Positions 1 to 7,158 of a stretch of DNA of 9,479 nucleotides are shown piece by piece. Numbering within the stretch: the first letter of the stretch is position 1; the number at the start of each line of letters is the position of its first letter. Both the position numbers and the translations under genes were made by a program. Below the pieces are notes generated by a model. That model had not been told where the DNA came from. It was given only the letters and a program-made list of their open reading frames with translations, and ran no database searches. The stretch is from an uncultured Archangium sp. (lineage in GTDB: Bacteria > Myxococcota > Myxococcia > Myxococcales > Myxococcaceae): NCBI GenBank assembly GCA_946479335.1, contig CAMLFP010000213.1, forward strand, positions 1-9,479, read 5' to 3'.

Positions 1-336
1 GAACTCGGGCTCGATCTCGACGCGCTCCCCGACGATGACGTGCAGAAGACCACCGCTGAGCGGCGCGCGCTCGAGGCCGACTGCACCGGTTGCCCGGGGA
101 TGATGTGCGCGCGAGAGCAGGAGTGCCGCGAGCGCGGCTGGGGCTCGGGCGAACTGGACGCGTTCAACTTCGCGTGCCCGCAGTTCCTGTCGGTCTCGAG
201 CGACGGTGCGTACGTCGCGTTCGTCGCCGACGTCACGCACGACACGGTGAGCTGCTGGGCGAACGGGTACCGCTGCGGCGAAGGCGCGCACGAGGTCGTG
301 CGGTCGGTGGTGTTCGTGGTCCCGCTTCAGCGCTGA
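1..336 (+). CDS. 3' part of an unrecognised Cys-rich protein
   Basis: The reading frame is open from the first base to a TGA at 334-336, so 111 residues of C-terminus are visible. A GTG at 40 could be a start, but the frame continues upstream without a stop, so the gene most likely begins outside the window. Seven cysteines are visible. Four form a tight cluster (C28-x2-C31-x4-C36-x5-C42 in visible numbering), then C59, C85 and C92. This spacing could fit a metal site or disulfides; nothing decides between them. The last third is beta-strand-like, with alternating hydrophobic residues and the ending [10 protein letters not shown] recognise no family and assign no function. The gene is convergent with the DUF167 gene and overlaps it by 10 bp. 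Coding status rests on the open frame and on codon use like its neighbours. Confidence 0.6.
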   Translation, partial: ELGLDLDALPDDDVQKTTAERRALEADCTGCPGMMCAREQECRERGWGSGELDAFNFACPQFLSVSSDGAYVAFVADVTHDTVSCWANGYRCGEGAHEVVRSVVFVVPLQR

Positions 337-339
337 AGC
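324..339. repeat. 16-bp perfect palindrome over two convergent stop codons
   Basis: GCTTCAGCGCTGAAGC is a perfect inverted repeat with no loop. It contains the TGA of the left plus-strand gene (334-336) and the TGA of the minus-strand DUF167 gene (327-329). As a result both proteins end in Leu-Gln-Arg-stop. Two facing TGA stops are complementary by nature, so the inner bases are expected; the extension to 16 bp is not required. There is no T-tract on either side, so it is not a canonical intrinsic terminator. Confidence 0.6.
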
Positions 340-620
340 AGGGCCGTCGCGGCGGCGAGCGTCACGCCACGAATCATCAGCCGTTTTCTCCGGCCCGTGG
401 CGCCATCGAGCAGCTCCGCGTCGCTCTTGCGGACCCCCAGCGTGTCGCTGACGAACTCGATCAACGCGGCGTTGGCCTCACCGTCGACGGGCGGCGCCGC
501 GAGCGCGATCTTCAACCGCCCATCGTGTTCGCCCACCAGCTTGGTGCGTGACGCGCGCGGCTGCACCAGCACCGAGAGTTCGACGCCGCCGGCGACCTCC
601 TTGAGCCAGGGCAATGTCAC
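327..620 (-). CDS. yggU: DUF167 / YggU family protein
   Basis: This is a 97-residue protein matching the DUF167 (YggU) family in size and motifs. VQPRASR lies near residue 19. [20 protein letters not shown] follows at about 35-54, and [15 protein letters not shown] at about 71-85, the family's basic closing motif. The biochemical role of the family is not established; it is a small cytosolic alpha/beta fold. I chose the GTG at 618-620 because it overlaps the upstream gene's TGA as GTGA, the same arrangement seen at three other junctions here, and gives the usual family length. The ATG at 666-668 would add 16 residues and overlap the upstream gene by 52 bp. It is the last gene of the HEAT-proC-divIVA operon. 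YggU genes often sit near proC and yggS/yggT in other bacteria. Confidence 0.9.
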   Translation of the reverse strand: MTLPWLKEVAGGVELSVLVQPRASRTKLVGEHDGRLKIALAAPPVDGEANAALIEFVSDTLGVRKSDAELLDGATGRRKRLMIRGVTLAAATALLQR

Positions 621-1345
621 GGGTTCTGCGTGTACGTCTCGAACGCGGAGATCAGGCTGCGCATCCACTTCTCGTATTCGTTGGAGCGCCCGGTCTGCGG
701 GTCGATCGCGATGCCGGTGCTCTCCAGGTACGTGATGGTGGCCTGCTGCGTGGTGCCCGTCACGCGCACGCGGGCGAAGCCGTTCCGCGCCGTCTGCCGG
801 GCGATGATGCCGTTGCGATCTTCCTGCTCCACGACCCAGTGGTGGGCGGCGAGGGCGTTCAAGATCACCACGCGCACGTTCTCTGGGCGCTGCTCACGCG
901 CGAAGATCGCCAGCGCGGGCTGGGGCGCCATGGTCGCCATCGGCGGCGGGGCGCCGGCATAGGCGGGCGGCGGGGGCGGCACCTGCTGTTGCACCATCGG
1001 CCGCAGGGGGAGCCGCAGCACCGCCTTGCGGATCGACGCGTCGAGGTTCGACACGTACTTCTCGTAGTGCTTCTCGTTGCCGGTGCACTCCAGCCCGCGG
1101 ATGACGTAGCGCGTGGGCTCGTACGAGATGCCGACCACGATGGTGACGCCGCGGTGATCGAGCCGCGCAATGACCTCGGCGCCATCGGCCTGCAACACCC
1201 AGCCGCGATCGCGCACGCCGGTGATGATCGCCTGGTGCACCTCCTGCGGCTCGCGCGGGTTCTCCAGCAGACCGACGCGCGCCGGGAGCCCGGCGGGGTT
1301 GAAGCTCAACAACAGCGCCATGACGGGGAGCGCGAGCGAAGTCAT
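617..1345 (-). CDS. Secreted protein with two copies of one domain
   Basis: This is a 242-residue protein with a short hydrophobic N-terminus (about residues 3-15), consistent with a signal peptide, although charge before the hydrophobic run is lacking. The mature part holds two related units of about 75-90 residues, at about 34-108 and 156-238. A Pro/Ala-rich linker (about 121-142, with a run of five prolines) separates them. Both units share the order: helix, a G-W-V or H-W-V turn, an I-x-A-R strand, and I-x-x-L-E-[CS]-T-G (LECTG at 85, LESTG at 207). Both close with Y-E-K-[YW] and a helix (YEKY at 94, YEKW at 224). This indicates an internal duplication. I do not recognise the family. The gene lies 15 bp after divIVA and overlaps the DUF167 start by GTGA, so it is an operon member. 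The upstream ribosome site is weak. An envelope role is inferred from the leader only. Confidence 0.8.
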   Translation of the reverse strand: MTSLALPVMALLLSFNPAGLPARVGLLENPREPQEVHQAIITGVRDRGWVLQADGAEVIARLDHRGVTIVVGISYEPTRYVIRGLECTGNEKHYEKYVSNLDASIRKAVLRLPLRPMVQQQVPPPPPAYAGAPPPMATMAPQPALAIFAREQRPENVRVVILNALAAHHWVVEQEDRNGIIARQTARNGFARVRVTGTTQQATITYLESTGIAIDPQTGRSNEYEKWMRSLISAFETYTQNP

Positions 1346-1360
1346 GGCCCGGGGTTCTAC

Positions 1361-1843
1361 CTATTTCTTCACGAGGTAGGCCACGTCGCCGCCCGGCTGC
1401 GTCTTCCAGGTGTCGAGCAGCTTCTTGTGCGAGTCGATGAGGGCTTCGAGGTGTGACTCGAACTGCACCTTCTGGCGCTTGAGCTCGGTGAGCTCCTTCA
1501 CCAACTCCACGAGGCGGTTGTTGGCGTTGGCGATGATCTTCTCGGCCTGGAGCTCGGCGTCGGCGACGATCACCTCCGACTCCTTGCGGGCCTGCGCCTT
1601 CACGTCTTCGGAGATGCGCTGCGCGGTCACCATCGTCTCCTGCAGGGCCTTCTCGCGCTCGAGGTGCTGCTCGAGGCGCGCCTGCACGCGCTTGACCTCC
1701 TCCTTGAGCGAGATGTTCTCGCGCACCACCTCCTCGAACTCACCGGCGGTCAGCTCGAGGAAGCCCTCGACCTCCTTCTTCGAGTAGCCGCGCAGCTGCG
1801 CCTCGAAGCGCTTCTGGCGGATGTCCAGCGGGGTCATCTTCAT
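1361..1843 (-). CDS. divIVA: DivIVA-domain coiled-coil protein
   Basis: The 160-residue protein opens with the DivIVA N-terminal motif MTPLDIRQKRF, followed by LRGYSKKEVEGFLE (residues 17-30). This is the lipid-binding, curvature-sensing end of the family. From about residue 35 to 145 it is highly charged heptad-like sequence rich in Glu, Lys, Leu and Val, as expected for a parallel coiled coil. Family members mark poles or division sites and recruit partners. Which process this one serves cannot be read from sequence, and it is short for a Gram-positive polar DivIVA. The ATG at 1843 is preceded by AAGGAGA with a 7-nt spacer; the in-frame ATG at 1837 would fit less well. It follows proC by 12 bp, which matches the association of divIVA-like genes with proC/ylm-type clusters. 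The symbol names the family, not proven orthology. Confidence 0.92.
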   Translation of the reverse strand: MKMTPLDIRQKRFEAQLRGYSKKEVEGFLELTAGEFEEVVRENISLKEEVKRVQARLEQHLEREKALQETMVTAQRISEDVKAQARKESEVIVADAELQAEKIIANANNRLVELVKELTELKRQKVQFESHLEALIDSHKKLLDTWKTQPGGDVAYLVKK

Positions 1844-1850
1844 GGTGCGT

Positions 1851-1855
1851 TCTCC

Positions 1856-1857
<2 letters not shown>
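1851..1857 (-). promoter_or_regulatory. Ribosome binding site of divIVA, overlapping the proC stop
   Basis: On the minus strand this reads AAGGAGA, 7 nt before the divIVA ATG. It is the strongest Shine-Dalgarno match in the window. Its first two bases are part of the proC TAA stop (1856-1858), so ribosomes ending proC stop directly on it. It supports the ATG at 1841-1843 as the start. The 12-bp gap here and the 15-bp gap after divIVA are the only same-strand junctions in the window that are not 4-base overlaps. Confidence 0.75.
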
Positions 1858-2676
<819 letters not shown>

Positions 2677-2680
<4 letters not shown>

Positions 2681-3222
2681 GGCAGGTCTCCAAGAGAAGG
2701 TTCAGTCAGCGAGAGGGCCAGCGTGCGCGCGGTGGCGATCACCTCGGGCGTGCCCTGCGTCTGCCGCGCGACCGCGTACACGAAGCGCAGCGCCGTCGGC
2801 GTGTTCTGGAACTGGATCAACTTGAGCGCCGCGACGCGCGAGGCGGTCGACGCGGTGGGGTGACGCACGAGGTTCGAGAGGATCTCCTCGGCCCGCGGGT
2901 GGCGGATGCTGCCCACCGCACGAATCGCCGCCATCGCGATGGGTGGGTTCGGGTCGAGCGTCAGCACCGAGAGCGGGTTGAGGGCGCGCGCGTCCTGCAG
3001 GAAGCCGAGATCTTCGATGGCCTGCACGCGCACCCCGATGGGCGCGGGCTCGAAGGCGAACTGCAGGCCGCGCAAGATCGCGAGATCGGCGTCGGCGGTG
3101 CCGACCGGCGCAGGGCAGGGCTCGTCTTCCTTCGCGCTCCCGATGGCGCGCGGAGCCGCCGCCCACGCCGCACACGCGCTCACCACCACCAGAAGAAGAA
3201 GCCTGCGCGTCATCGAAGTCAT
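2677..3222 (-). CDS. Exported HEAT-like repeat protein, possible lipoprotein
   Basis: This 181-residue protein has a clear export signal: MTRR, then a Leu/Val-rich core, then V14-S-A-C17, which fits a lipobox; an alternative signal-peptidase I cut lies after AWA. Ala-rich helical pairs follow and look like HEAT or PBS-lyase-type repeats: about 62-86 (GVRVQAIEDLGFLQDARAL), 94-118 (MAAIRAVGSIRHPRAEEIL), 126-150 (ASRVAALKLIQFQNTPTAL) and a weaker one near 158-172. Such repeats usually bind proteins; no catalytic motif is seen. It is the first gene of the operon and overlaps the proC GTG start by 4 bases. The ATG at 3222 has GAGG 4 nt upstream; the ATG at 3213 (codon 4) is also possible. yggS, often found beside proC, is not here. 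Confidence 0.8.
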
Positions 3223-3322
3223 GATGCCTCACGGGAAAAAGCGGCCAATTTTTTGCGTCGATCCACCACGAGCGTACAAGCCACCACAAGGCTGTAGCAC
3301 TCGAACGAGGGAATCGACCGAC
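3223..3322. promoter_or_regulatory. Divergent spacer, likely promoters of both operons
   Basis: This 100-bp gap lies between the first gene of the HEAT-proC-divIVA operon (minus) and the J-domain gene (plus), so it must hold or overlap promoters for both. It contains an A/T-rich patch near 3235-3254 (GGGAAAAAGCGGCCAATTTT), unusual for this window. On the plus strand TTGCGT (3253-3258) and TACAAG (3275-3280) are 16 bp apart and could be weak -35 and -10 boxes. No convincing pair was found on the minus strand. No clear operator repeat is seen. The promoter role is inferred mainly from gene layout. Confidence 0.45.
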
Positions 3323-3817
3323 ATGCAGAGAAGCGCCGTCTGCCAGACCGTTGAAGAGCTCGAGGTGGAATGCACGCACTGCGGGGTCCTCATGACCAGC
3401 AGCAGCGGCGGCGGGGGCACCATCCGCTACTTCCACTGCCCGTCGTGCTCGCGGTGGACGACGTCGATGTACTCGGAGGTGCTGCGCGCCGATTCGAAGA
3501 TGCGCAGCCGCCGGCCCGGTGAAGATCGCCAGGTGCCCAGCGGCTCGGTGAAGGAGCGGCTCGCGAGCTGGCTGCGCGCCATCGCGGAGGCCGACCCCTA
3601 CCAGACGCTCGGCGTGCGGCCGGGGATCTCCGACGGCGCGCTCCGCGAGCGCTACCTGGAGCTCGCGCGGCAGCACCACCCCGATCGCGGCGGCGACGCC
3701 GACGCCATGCGCCGGGTGAATGACGCCTACGAGCAGGTGCTGGCCGATCGCGAAGGCCGTCGCCTGCGCGCGGGTCATGGCAGCAGCGTGGGGCGCTCGC
3801 TCAAAGCCGCCGTATGA
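3323..3817 (+). CDS. Zinc-ribbon plus J-domain protein
   Basis: This is a 164-residue protein with two recognisable parts. Residues 17-42 form a zinc-ribbon-like unit, C17-x2-C20-x18-C39-x2-C42, with a Ser/Gly-rich loop (about 25-32) between the Cys pairs. Residues about 91-145 form a DnaJ J domain: DPYQTLGVRPGISDGALRER, then YLELARQHHPDRGG with the HPD motif at 119-121, then MRRVNDAYEQVL. J domains stimulate the ATPase of Hsp70 (DnaK). The N-terminal ribbon could bind a client or partner, so a J-protein with a specific target is likely, but the target is unknown. There is no Gly/Phe region or DnaJ-type Cys repeat, so it is not DnaJ itself. The start at 3323 is the only one that puts the protein after the spacer; GAGG lies 12 nt upstream, a long distance. 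Its TGA overlaps the next gene's ATG (ATGA). Confidence 0.88.
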   Translation: MQRSAVCQTVEELEVECTHCGVLMTSSSGGGGTIRYFHCPSCSRWTTSMYSEVLRADSKMRSRRPGEDRQVPSGSVKERLASWLRAIAEADPYQTLGVRPGISDGALRERYLELARQHHPDRGGDADAMRRVNDAYEQVLADREGRRLRAGHGSSVGRSLKAAV

Positions 3818-4211
3818 CGCCTTACCCGGCTCCCGAAGCGACGTTCATCAGGGCTGATGGTTCGAAGGTCGCGCTCAAGGAGCTGATCGGCGCGAAGACG
3901 CTTGTCCTCTACTTCTACCCGAAGGACAACACCTCCGGCTGTACCGCGGAGGCCTGTTCGTTCCGCGACGCGTACGAGGACTTCCAGGGCGCGGGCGCGG
4001 AGGTGATCGGCGTCTCCGCCGACGACGCCGCGACGCACGAGGGCTTCAAGGGGCGCTACCGGCTGCCCTTCACGTTGTTGACCGACCCGGGCGGGTCACC
4101 TTCGTCATCGATCGCCAGGGGCAGGTGGTGCACACCTTCGACTCGGCGCTGCGCGCGACGAAGCACGTCGACGAGGCGCTGCAGATCGTGAAGAAGCTCT
4201 CAGCGGCCTGA
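3814..4211 (+). pseudogene. bcp: Bcp-type peroxiredoxin broken by an internal frameshifting deletion
   Basis: Thiol peroxidases of the Bcp/PrxQ family reduce hydrogen and organic peroxides. The first 94 codons are a normal N-terminal half: PKDNTSGC with peroxidatic C43, resolving-type C48 five residues on, VIGVSADD, and LPFTLLTDPGG. At 4093-4095 the frame breaks. The family's next segment (around the FGV motif up to the LPGR turn) is absent. The C-terminal strand and helix (VTFVIDRQGQVVHTFDSALR and onward to KHVDEALQIVKKL) continue in a different frame from 4095 to a TGA at 4209-4211. Read as is, the first frame ends at 4191 with 31 unrelated residues (125 aa total). The lost length is 3k+1 bases, perhaps 50-75 nt judging from the family. 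It starts by ATGA overlap with the J-domain gene. Either a recent real mutation or a sequence or assembly error would look like this. Confidence 0.85.
4086..4095 (+). other. Deletion junction CCCGGGCGGG in bcp
   Basis: These ten bases read both ways across the break. In the upstream frame they encode the end of Asp-Pro-Gly-Gly (GAC CCG GGC GGG). In the downstream frame they encode Pro-Gly-Arg (CCC GGG CGG) followed by V-T-F, the expected turn before the next strand. One copy of a repeat once present at both ends would explain the loss, by slippage or recombination between them. The lost copy is inferred from family structure. Confidence 0.55.
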
Positions 4212-4215
4212 GCGC
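4196..4215. repeat. Small hairpin over the convergent bcp and spoIIM ends
   Basis: CTCAG (4199-4203), loop CGGC, CTGAG (4208-4212), extended by an outer GC/GC pair with one mismatch. It covers the SpoIIM stop (4200-4202 on the minus strand) and the original bcp stop (4209-4211). Facing TGA codons supply part of the symmetry. With no T-tract it is a weak candidate for a bidirectional terminator. Confidence 0.35.
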
Positions 4216-5141
4216 AGCAGCCAGCGCCAGAAGCCGAAGCCCGTCGCCGCGCCGGTGAGCAGCTTGAGCGCCGTGGGGAAGTAGGGGCCGGGGCTGACGA
4301 AGCCCTCCACGATGCCGATCAACACCACGAAGGGCGCGAGCCCGATGACCATGCGCATCGCGGTCTGACCGTGCTGCGTGAGCGCGACGCGGCGCGAGCG
4401 CTCCCCGGGGTCGAGCAGCGCGCGCCCCACGTGCAGCCCCGCTCCGGAGCACAGGCAGATCAGCGAGAGCTCGACCGGCCCGTGCGCCGACATGAAGGTG
4501 ATGATGTTCCACCCCAGCCCCCCGCGAAAACACGCCGTCACCACCGCGCCGAGGAACACGCCGTTGTGGAAGAGCACGAGCACCGTGCCCAGCCCCGCGG
4601 TGATGCCCAGCAGCGCCGCGGAGAACGCCACGCGCAGGGTGTGGAGGAAGATCGCCAGCGCCATCGAGCCCGGCGTCTCCACCGAGAGGATCCCCTCGCT
4701 CCACAGCTCGTGCCGCGAGATCCACCCGCGGATCTCGGCGGGCACCAGCAGCAGCTCTCCGTCGGGGTGCAGCGCGACCGCGACCGCGCCCAGCACCACG
4801 CCCAGCAGCAACAGCGCCGCGGACAACTGCGTGAGCGGCAGCGTCTCGCGCACCATCTGCGGCAGCGTGCGCGTGTAGAAGGTCCGGAGCGCCTCCAGCG
4901 TCGAGCCGTGCGGCCGGTAGATGGAGCGCCGCGCGTTGGCGCACAGCTGGTTCAAGAAGCGGTGCACGTCGGTGCCGGCGTAGCGGCGCTGCGCGAGGGC
5001 GAGATCGTTCGTGGCGCGGCGGTAGAGCGCGTCGAGCCGGGTGACCTCGTCGAGCGTCAGCGTGCGTCGCGCGAGCAGCGACTCCAGCTCGGTCCACACC
5101 GGGCGGCGGCGCGACACGAAGTCGGGCAGCGCCTCGCTCAT
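4200..5141 (-). CDS. SpoIIM / DUF95 family membrane protein
   Basis: This 313-residue integral membrane protein belongs to the stage II sporulation protein M (DUF95) superfamily. Residues 1-100 are a soluble, charged helical region. Hydrophobic segments lie at about 104-124, 160-190, 194-204, 222-240 and 264-282, with a short one near 293-308. Conserved family elements are visible: HNGVFLGAV (192-200), SAHGPVELSLICLCSGAGL (218-236) and GIVEGFVSPGPYFPT (276-290). Outside Firmicutes these proteins are common, often beside RDD proteins and MoxR-type ATPases, and their function is unsettled; the name does not imply a role in spore formation. The start ATG at 5139-5141 overlaps the RDD stop (ATGA) and has GGAG 5 nt upstream, inside the last RDD codons. 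It is the last gene of the operon, ending convergently with bcp with a 12-bp overlap. Confidence 0.9.
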   Translation of the reverse strand: MSEALPDFVSRRRPVWTELESLLARRTLTLDEVTRLDALYRRATNDLALAQRRYAGTDVHRFLNQLCANARRSIYRPHGSTLEALRTFYTRTLPQMVRETLPLTQLSAALLLLGVVLGAVAVALHPDGELLLVPAEIRGWISRHELWSEGILSVETPGSMALAIFLHTLRVAFSAALLGITAGLGTVLVLFHNGVFLGAVVTACFRGGLGWNIITFMSAHGPVELSLICLCSGAGLHVGRALLDPGERSRRVALTQHGQTAMRMVIGLAPFVVLIGIVEGFVSPGPYFPTALKLLTGAATGFGFWRWLLRSGR

Positions 5142-5827
5142 TTCTTCTCCAACTTCGTGCGGAGTTCATCGCGCAGCGCCTTGGCAGACAGCGTCGCGTC
5201 ACCGCCCAGCTTCGCCATCAGCTTGCGGCCGATGCGATCTCTCGGCTCCGGCTCCAGCTGCGCCCACCGCGCCAGCCAGCTCGTGCCGACCTCCAGCACG
5301 TCGAGCTCCAGCGCGGCGTTCGCCTGCGCGTAGCGCGAGAGATCGACGCGCTCTTCGCGCACCAACACCGTGCCCGCCAGCAGATCGCCGAGCCGCCGGT
5401 GTTGCCGATCGATCAGCATCACCACCGTGCCCAGCGGGTAGCACGCGGGGAAGAAGTCGACGACGCGGAGCAGGTTGCGCGTGGCGCTGGCGAACAGCGT
5501 CACCGGCGAACCGTCGGCGCGCACCACGCGGATTCGCAGCAGCCGCTTGCCCGGCGACTGGCCGCTCCAGCGCAGCTCGAAGAAGGTCCAGTAGCTCCAG
5601 AGGAGCAGCAGCACGCCGGCCGCGAGCCCGGCCTGGAGCGACGCCGCCAGCCCGAGCAGCGCGTTGACCGGGTCGGTGATGAAGAAGGTGACGCCGAAGT
5701 AGACGATCAGCGCCACGCCGAAGAGCAGGGCGCTGTCGACCAGCCAGGCCATCGCCCGCGAGCCGAGGCCCGCCACCGGGAGCTCCACCGCGACGCGCCC
5801 GGCGTCGGCCTGGAGCGTGTCGCTCAC
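5138..5827 (-). CDS. RDD family membrane protein with a cytosolic-type tail
   Basis: The protein is 229 residues. The RDD domain covers about 20-165: SRAMAWLVDSALLF (23-36) carries the conserved Arg24 and Asp31. Membrane segments are at about 27-50, 56-84 and 126-140. SGQSPGKRLLRIRVVRADGSPVT (88-110) and RRLGDLLAGTVLV (144-156) are family hallmarks. RDD proteins are poorly characterised; transport roles have been proposed for some. The last 65 residues form a charged, probably helical tail (SRYAQANAALELDVLEVG to the end), which may be a docking region. The GTG at 5825-5827 overlaps the methyltransferase stop as GTGA, and the stop overlaps the SpoIIM start. The two membrane proteins are thus coupled, which suggests one complex; that is inference, supported by RDD-SpoIIM pairing in other genomes. 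Confidence 0.9.
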   Translation of the reverse strand: MSDTLQADAGRVAVELPVAGLGSRAMAWLVDSALLFGVALIVYFGVTFFITDPVNALLGLAASLQAGLAAGVLLLLWSYWTFFELRWSGQSPGKRLLRIRVVRADGSPVTLFASATRNLLRVVDFFPACYPLGTVVMLIDRQHRRLGDLLAGTVLVREERVDLSRYAQANAALELDVLEVGTSWLARWAQLEPEPRDRIGRKLMAKLGGDATLSAKALRDELRTKLEKK

Positions 5828-7158
5828 GCCTTGCGCACCAGCACCGCGCCGAAGAAGCCGTCGGTGTCGTGCCGATGCGTGAAGAGCCGCAGCATGCCGC
5901 CGCGGGTCACCTTCGCCGCGAGCGCCTCACCCAACCACGGCGTGGCGGGCGTCAACGTGAAGTCAGGGTGCGTGGCGAGGAAGTCTTCGATCACGCCCTC
6001 GTTCTCTTCCCGGAGGATGCTGCACGTGCCGTAGATCAGCCGCCCGCCGGGCTTCACCAATTTCGCAAAGCGGGCGATCAGCGTTTTCTGGATCTGCACA
6101 TGCTCCGCGAGCATCTCCGGGGTGAGGCGGTAGCGCGCGTCGGGCTTGCGGCGCCAGGTGCCGGTGCCGCTGCACGGCGCGTCGACCAGCACGCGCTCGG
6201 CGCTCCCCGCCCACTTCGCGAGCTGCTCCTCGGCCTGCGCGTCCTTCGCGATCGCGCTGATGCACACGTTGTGCACGCCGGCGCGGCGCGCGCGGAGCTT
6301 GAGCTCCTCCAGCCGCCGCTCGTCGACGTCGAGCGCGTAGATCTCCCCGCGGTTCTTCATCTGCGCGGCGAGCTGCAGCGTCTTGCCGCCGGCGCCCGCG
6401 CACGCGTCGATCACCCGGCGCGGCGGCGCGTCGACCAGCATGCCCAGCAACTGGCTGCCCTCGTCTTGCACCTCGAAGAGCCCGTCTTTGAACGCCTTCA
6501 ACGCGTACACATTGGTGCGCGTCTCCAGCACGAGGCCGAAGGGCGAGAGCGCGGTGGGCGTCACCTTGACGTCTTCGGCTTCGAGCGCCCGGGTCAGCTC
6601 GGGCAGCGTGGTCTTCAGCGGGTTGAGGCGCGCGGTGAGCGGCCCGCGCTTGTTCATCGCCTCGGTGACGGCCTTCGCCTCGTCGCCCAGCTCGGCCAGC
6701 AGCTTCGCCGCCAGGAAGTCGGGGATCGACGCTTCGATCGCGAAGCGCTCCAGCTCGGGCTTGTCGGCCAGCTTCGTCTTCGCGTGCTCCACCGTGCGCA
6801 ACCAGGCCGCGTCGGTGCCGGGCAACCGCTGCGCTTCGATCACGCTCGAGGCGTTGTCGCCGTCGAGCACCCGGCTGATGGCGAGGCGCAACAGATCCTG
6901 CCGCGACTGGCCGAGGCTCGCGAAGTTCTTCACCTTCACCTCCGCGAGGAAGTCGACCAGCCGCTGCTTGCGCAGCAGGGCGTAGACGCGCTCGGCCACC
7001 GCGCGGCGCTCCTGGGAATAGAGGTGCTTCTTGTTGCGCAGCGTGTAGTCGAGCGCGCGATCGGCCAGGCGGCCGTCATGGCGCACCGAGGCGTAGGCTT
7101 CGAGCGACGCCTGGGTCACGAGGTCTTCGCGCAGCGCGCGGGTCTTCAAAGAGGTCAC
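5824..7158 (-). CDS. rsmB: RsmB-like rRNA cytosine-C5 methyltransferase
   Basis: This SAM-dependent enzyme should methylate carbon 5 of a cytosine in RNA; E. coli RsmB acts on C967 of 16S rRNA. The 444-residue length fits RsmB. The N-terminal ~135 residues are a NusB-like helical domain (ALDYTLRNKKHLYSQERRAV at 35-54, then RLVDFLAEV). The methyltransferase fold starts near 175. It shows VIDACAGAGGKTLQLA (249-264, SAM site), ALDVDERRLEEL (275-286) and DAPCSGTGTWRRKPD (326-340, C329). It also has YGTCSILREEN (376-386, nucleophile C379) and DGFFGAVLVRK (433-443). Both cysteines needed for catalysis and product release are present. The GTG at 7156-7158 overlaps the upstream TGA; AAGGAA sits 8 nt before it. 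Exact target is inferred, since related NOL1/NOP2/Sun enzymes modify other sites; the NusB-like domain favours RsmB. Confidence 0.93.
   Translation of the reverse strand: MTSLKTRALREDLVTQASLEAYASVRHDGRLADRALDYTLRNKKHLYSQERRAVAERVYALLRKQRLVDFLAEVKVKNFASLGQSRQDLLRLAISRVLDGDNASSVIEAQRLPGTDAAWLRTVEHAKTKLADKPELERFAIEASIPDFLAAKLLAELGDEAKAVTEAMNKRGPLTARLNPLKTTLPELTRALEAEDVKVTPTALSPFGLVLETRTNVYALKAFKDGLFEVQDEGSQLLGMLVDAPPRRVIDACAGAGGKTLQLAAQMKNRGEIYALDVDERRLEELKLRARRAGVHNVCISAIAKDAQAEEQLAKWAGSAERVLVDAPCSGTGTWRRKPDARYRLTPEMLAEHVQIQKTLIARFAKLVKPGGRLIYGTCSILREENEGVIEDFLATHPDFTLTPATPWLGEALAAKVTRGGMLRLFTHRHDTDGFFGAVLVRKA

Noticed and set aside
324..339. Palindrome as a classical intrinsic terminator
   Set aside because: No loop and no T-tract on either strand; facing TGA codons account for part of the symmetry.
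621..668. ATG at 668 as the start of the DUF167 gene
   Set aside because: It would overlap the upstream gene by 52 bp and exceed family length; the GTG at 620 forms the GTGA junction common in this window.
2906..3322. An upstream extension of the J-domain frame
   Set aside because: It would run antisense through the HEAT-like gene and its promoter region; homology and layout favour the ATG at 3323.
3229..3423. A 64-codon minus-strand frame from the J-domain gene into the spacer
   Set aside because: Antisense to the zinc ribbon, no ribosome site, no recognisable features.
4200..5141. SpoIIM as evidence for a sporulation operon
   Set aside because: DUF95 proteins are widespread in non-sporulating bacteria and archaea, and no other sporulation gene is present here.
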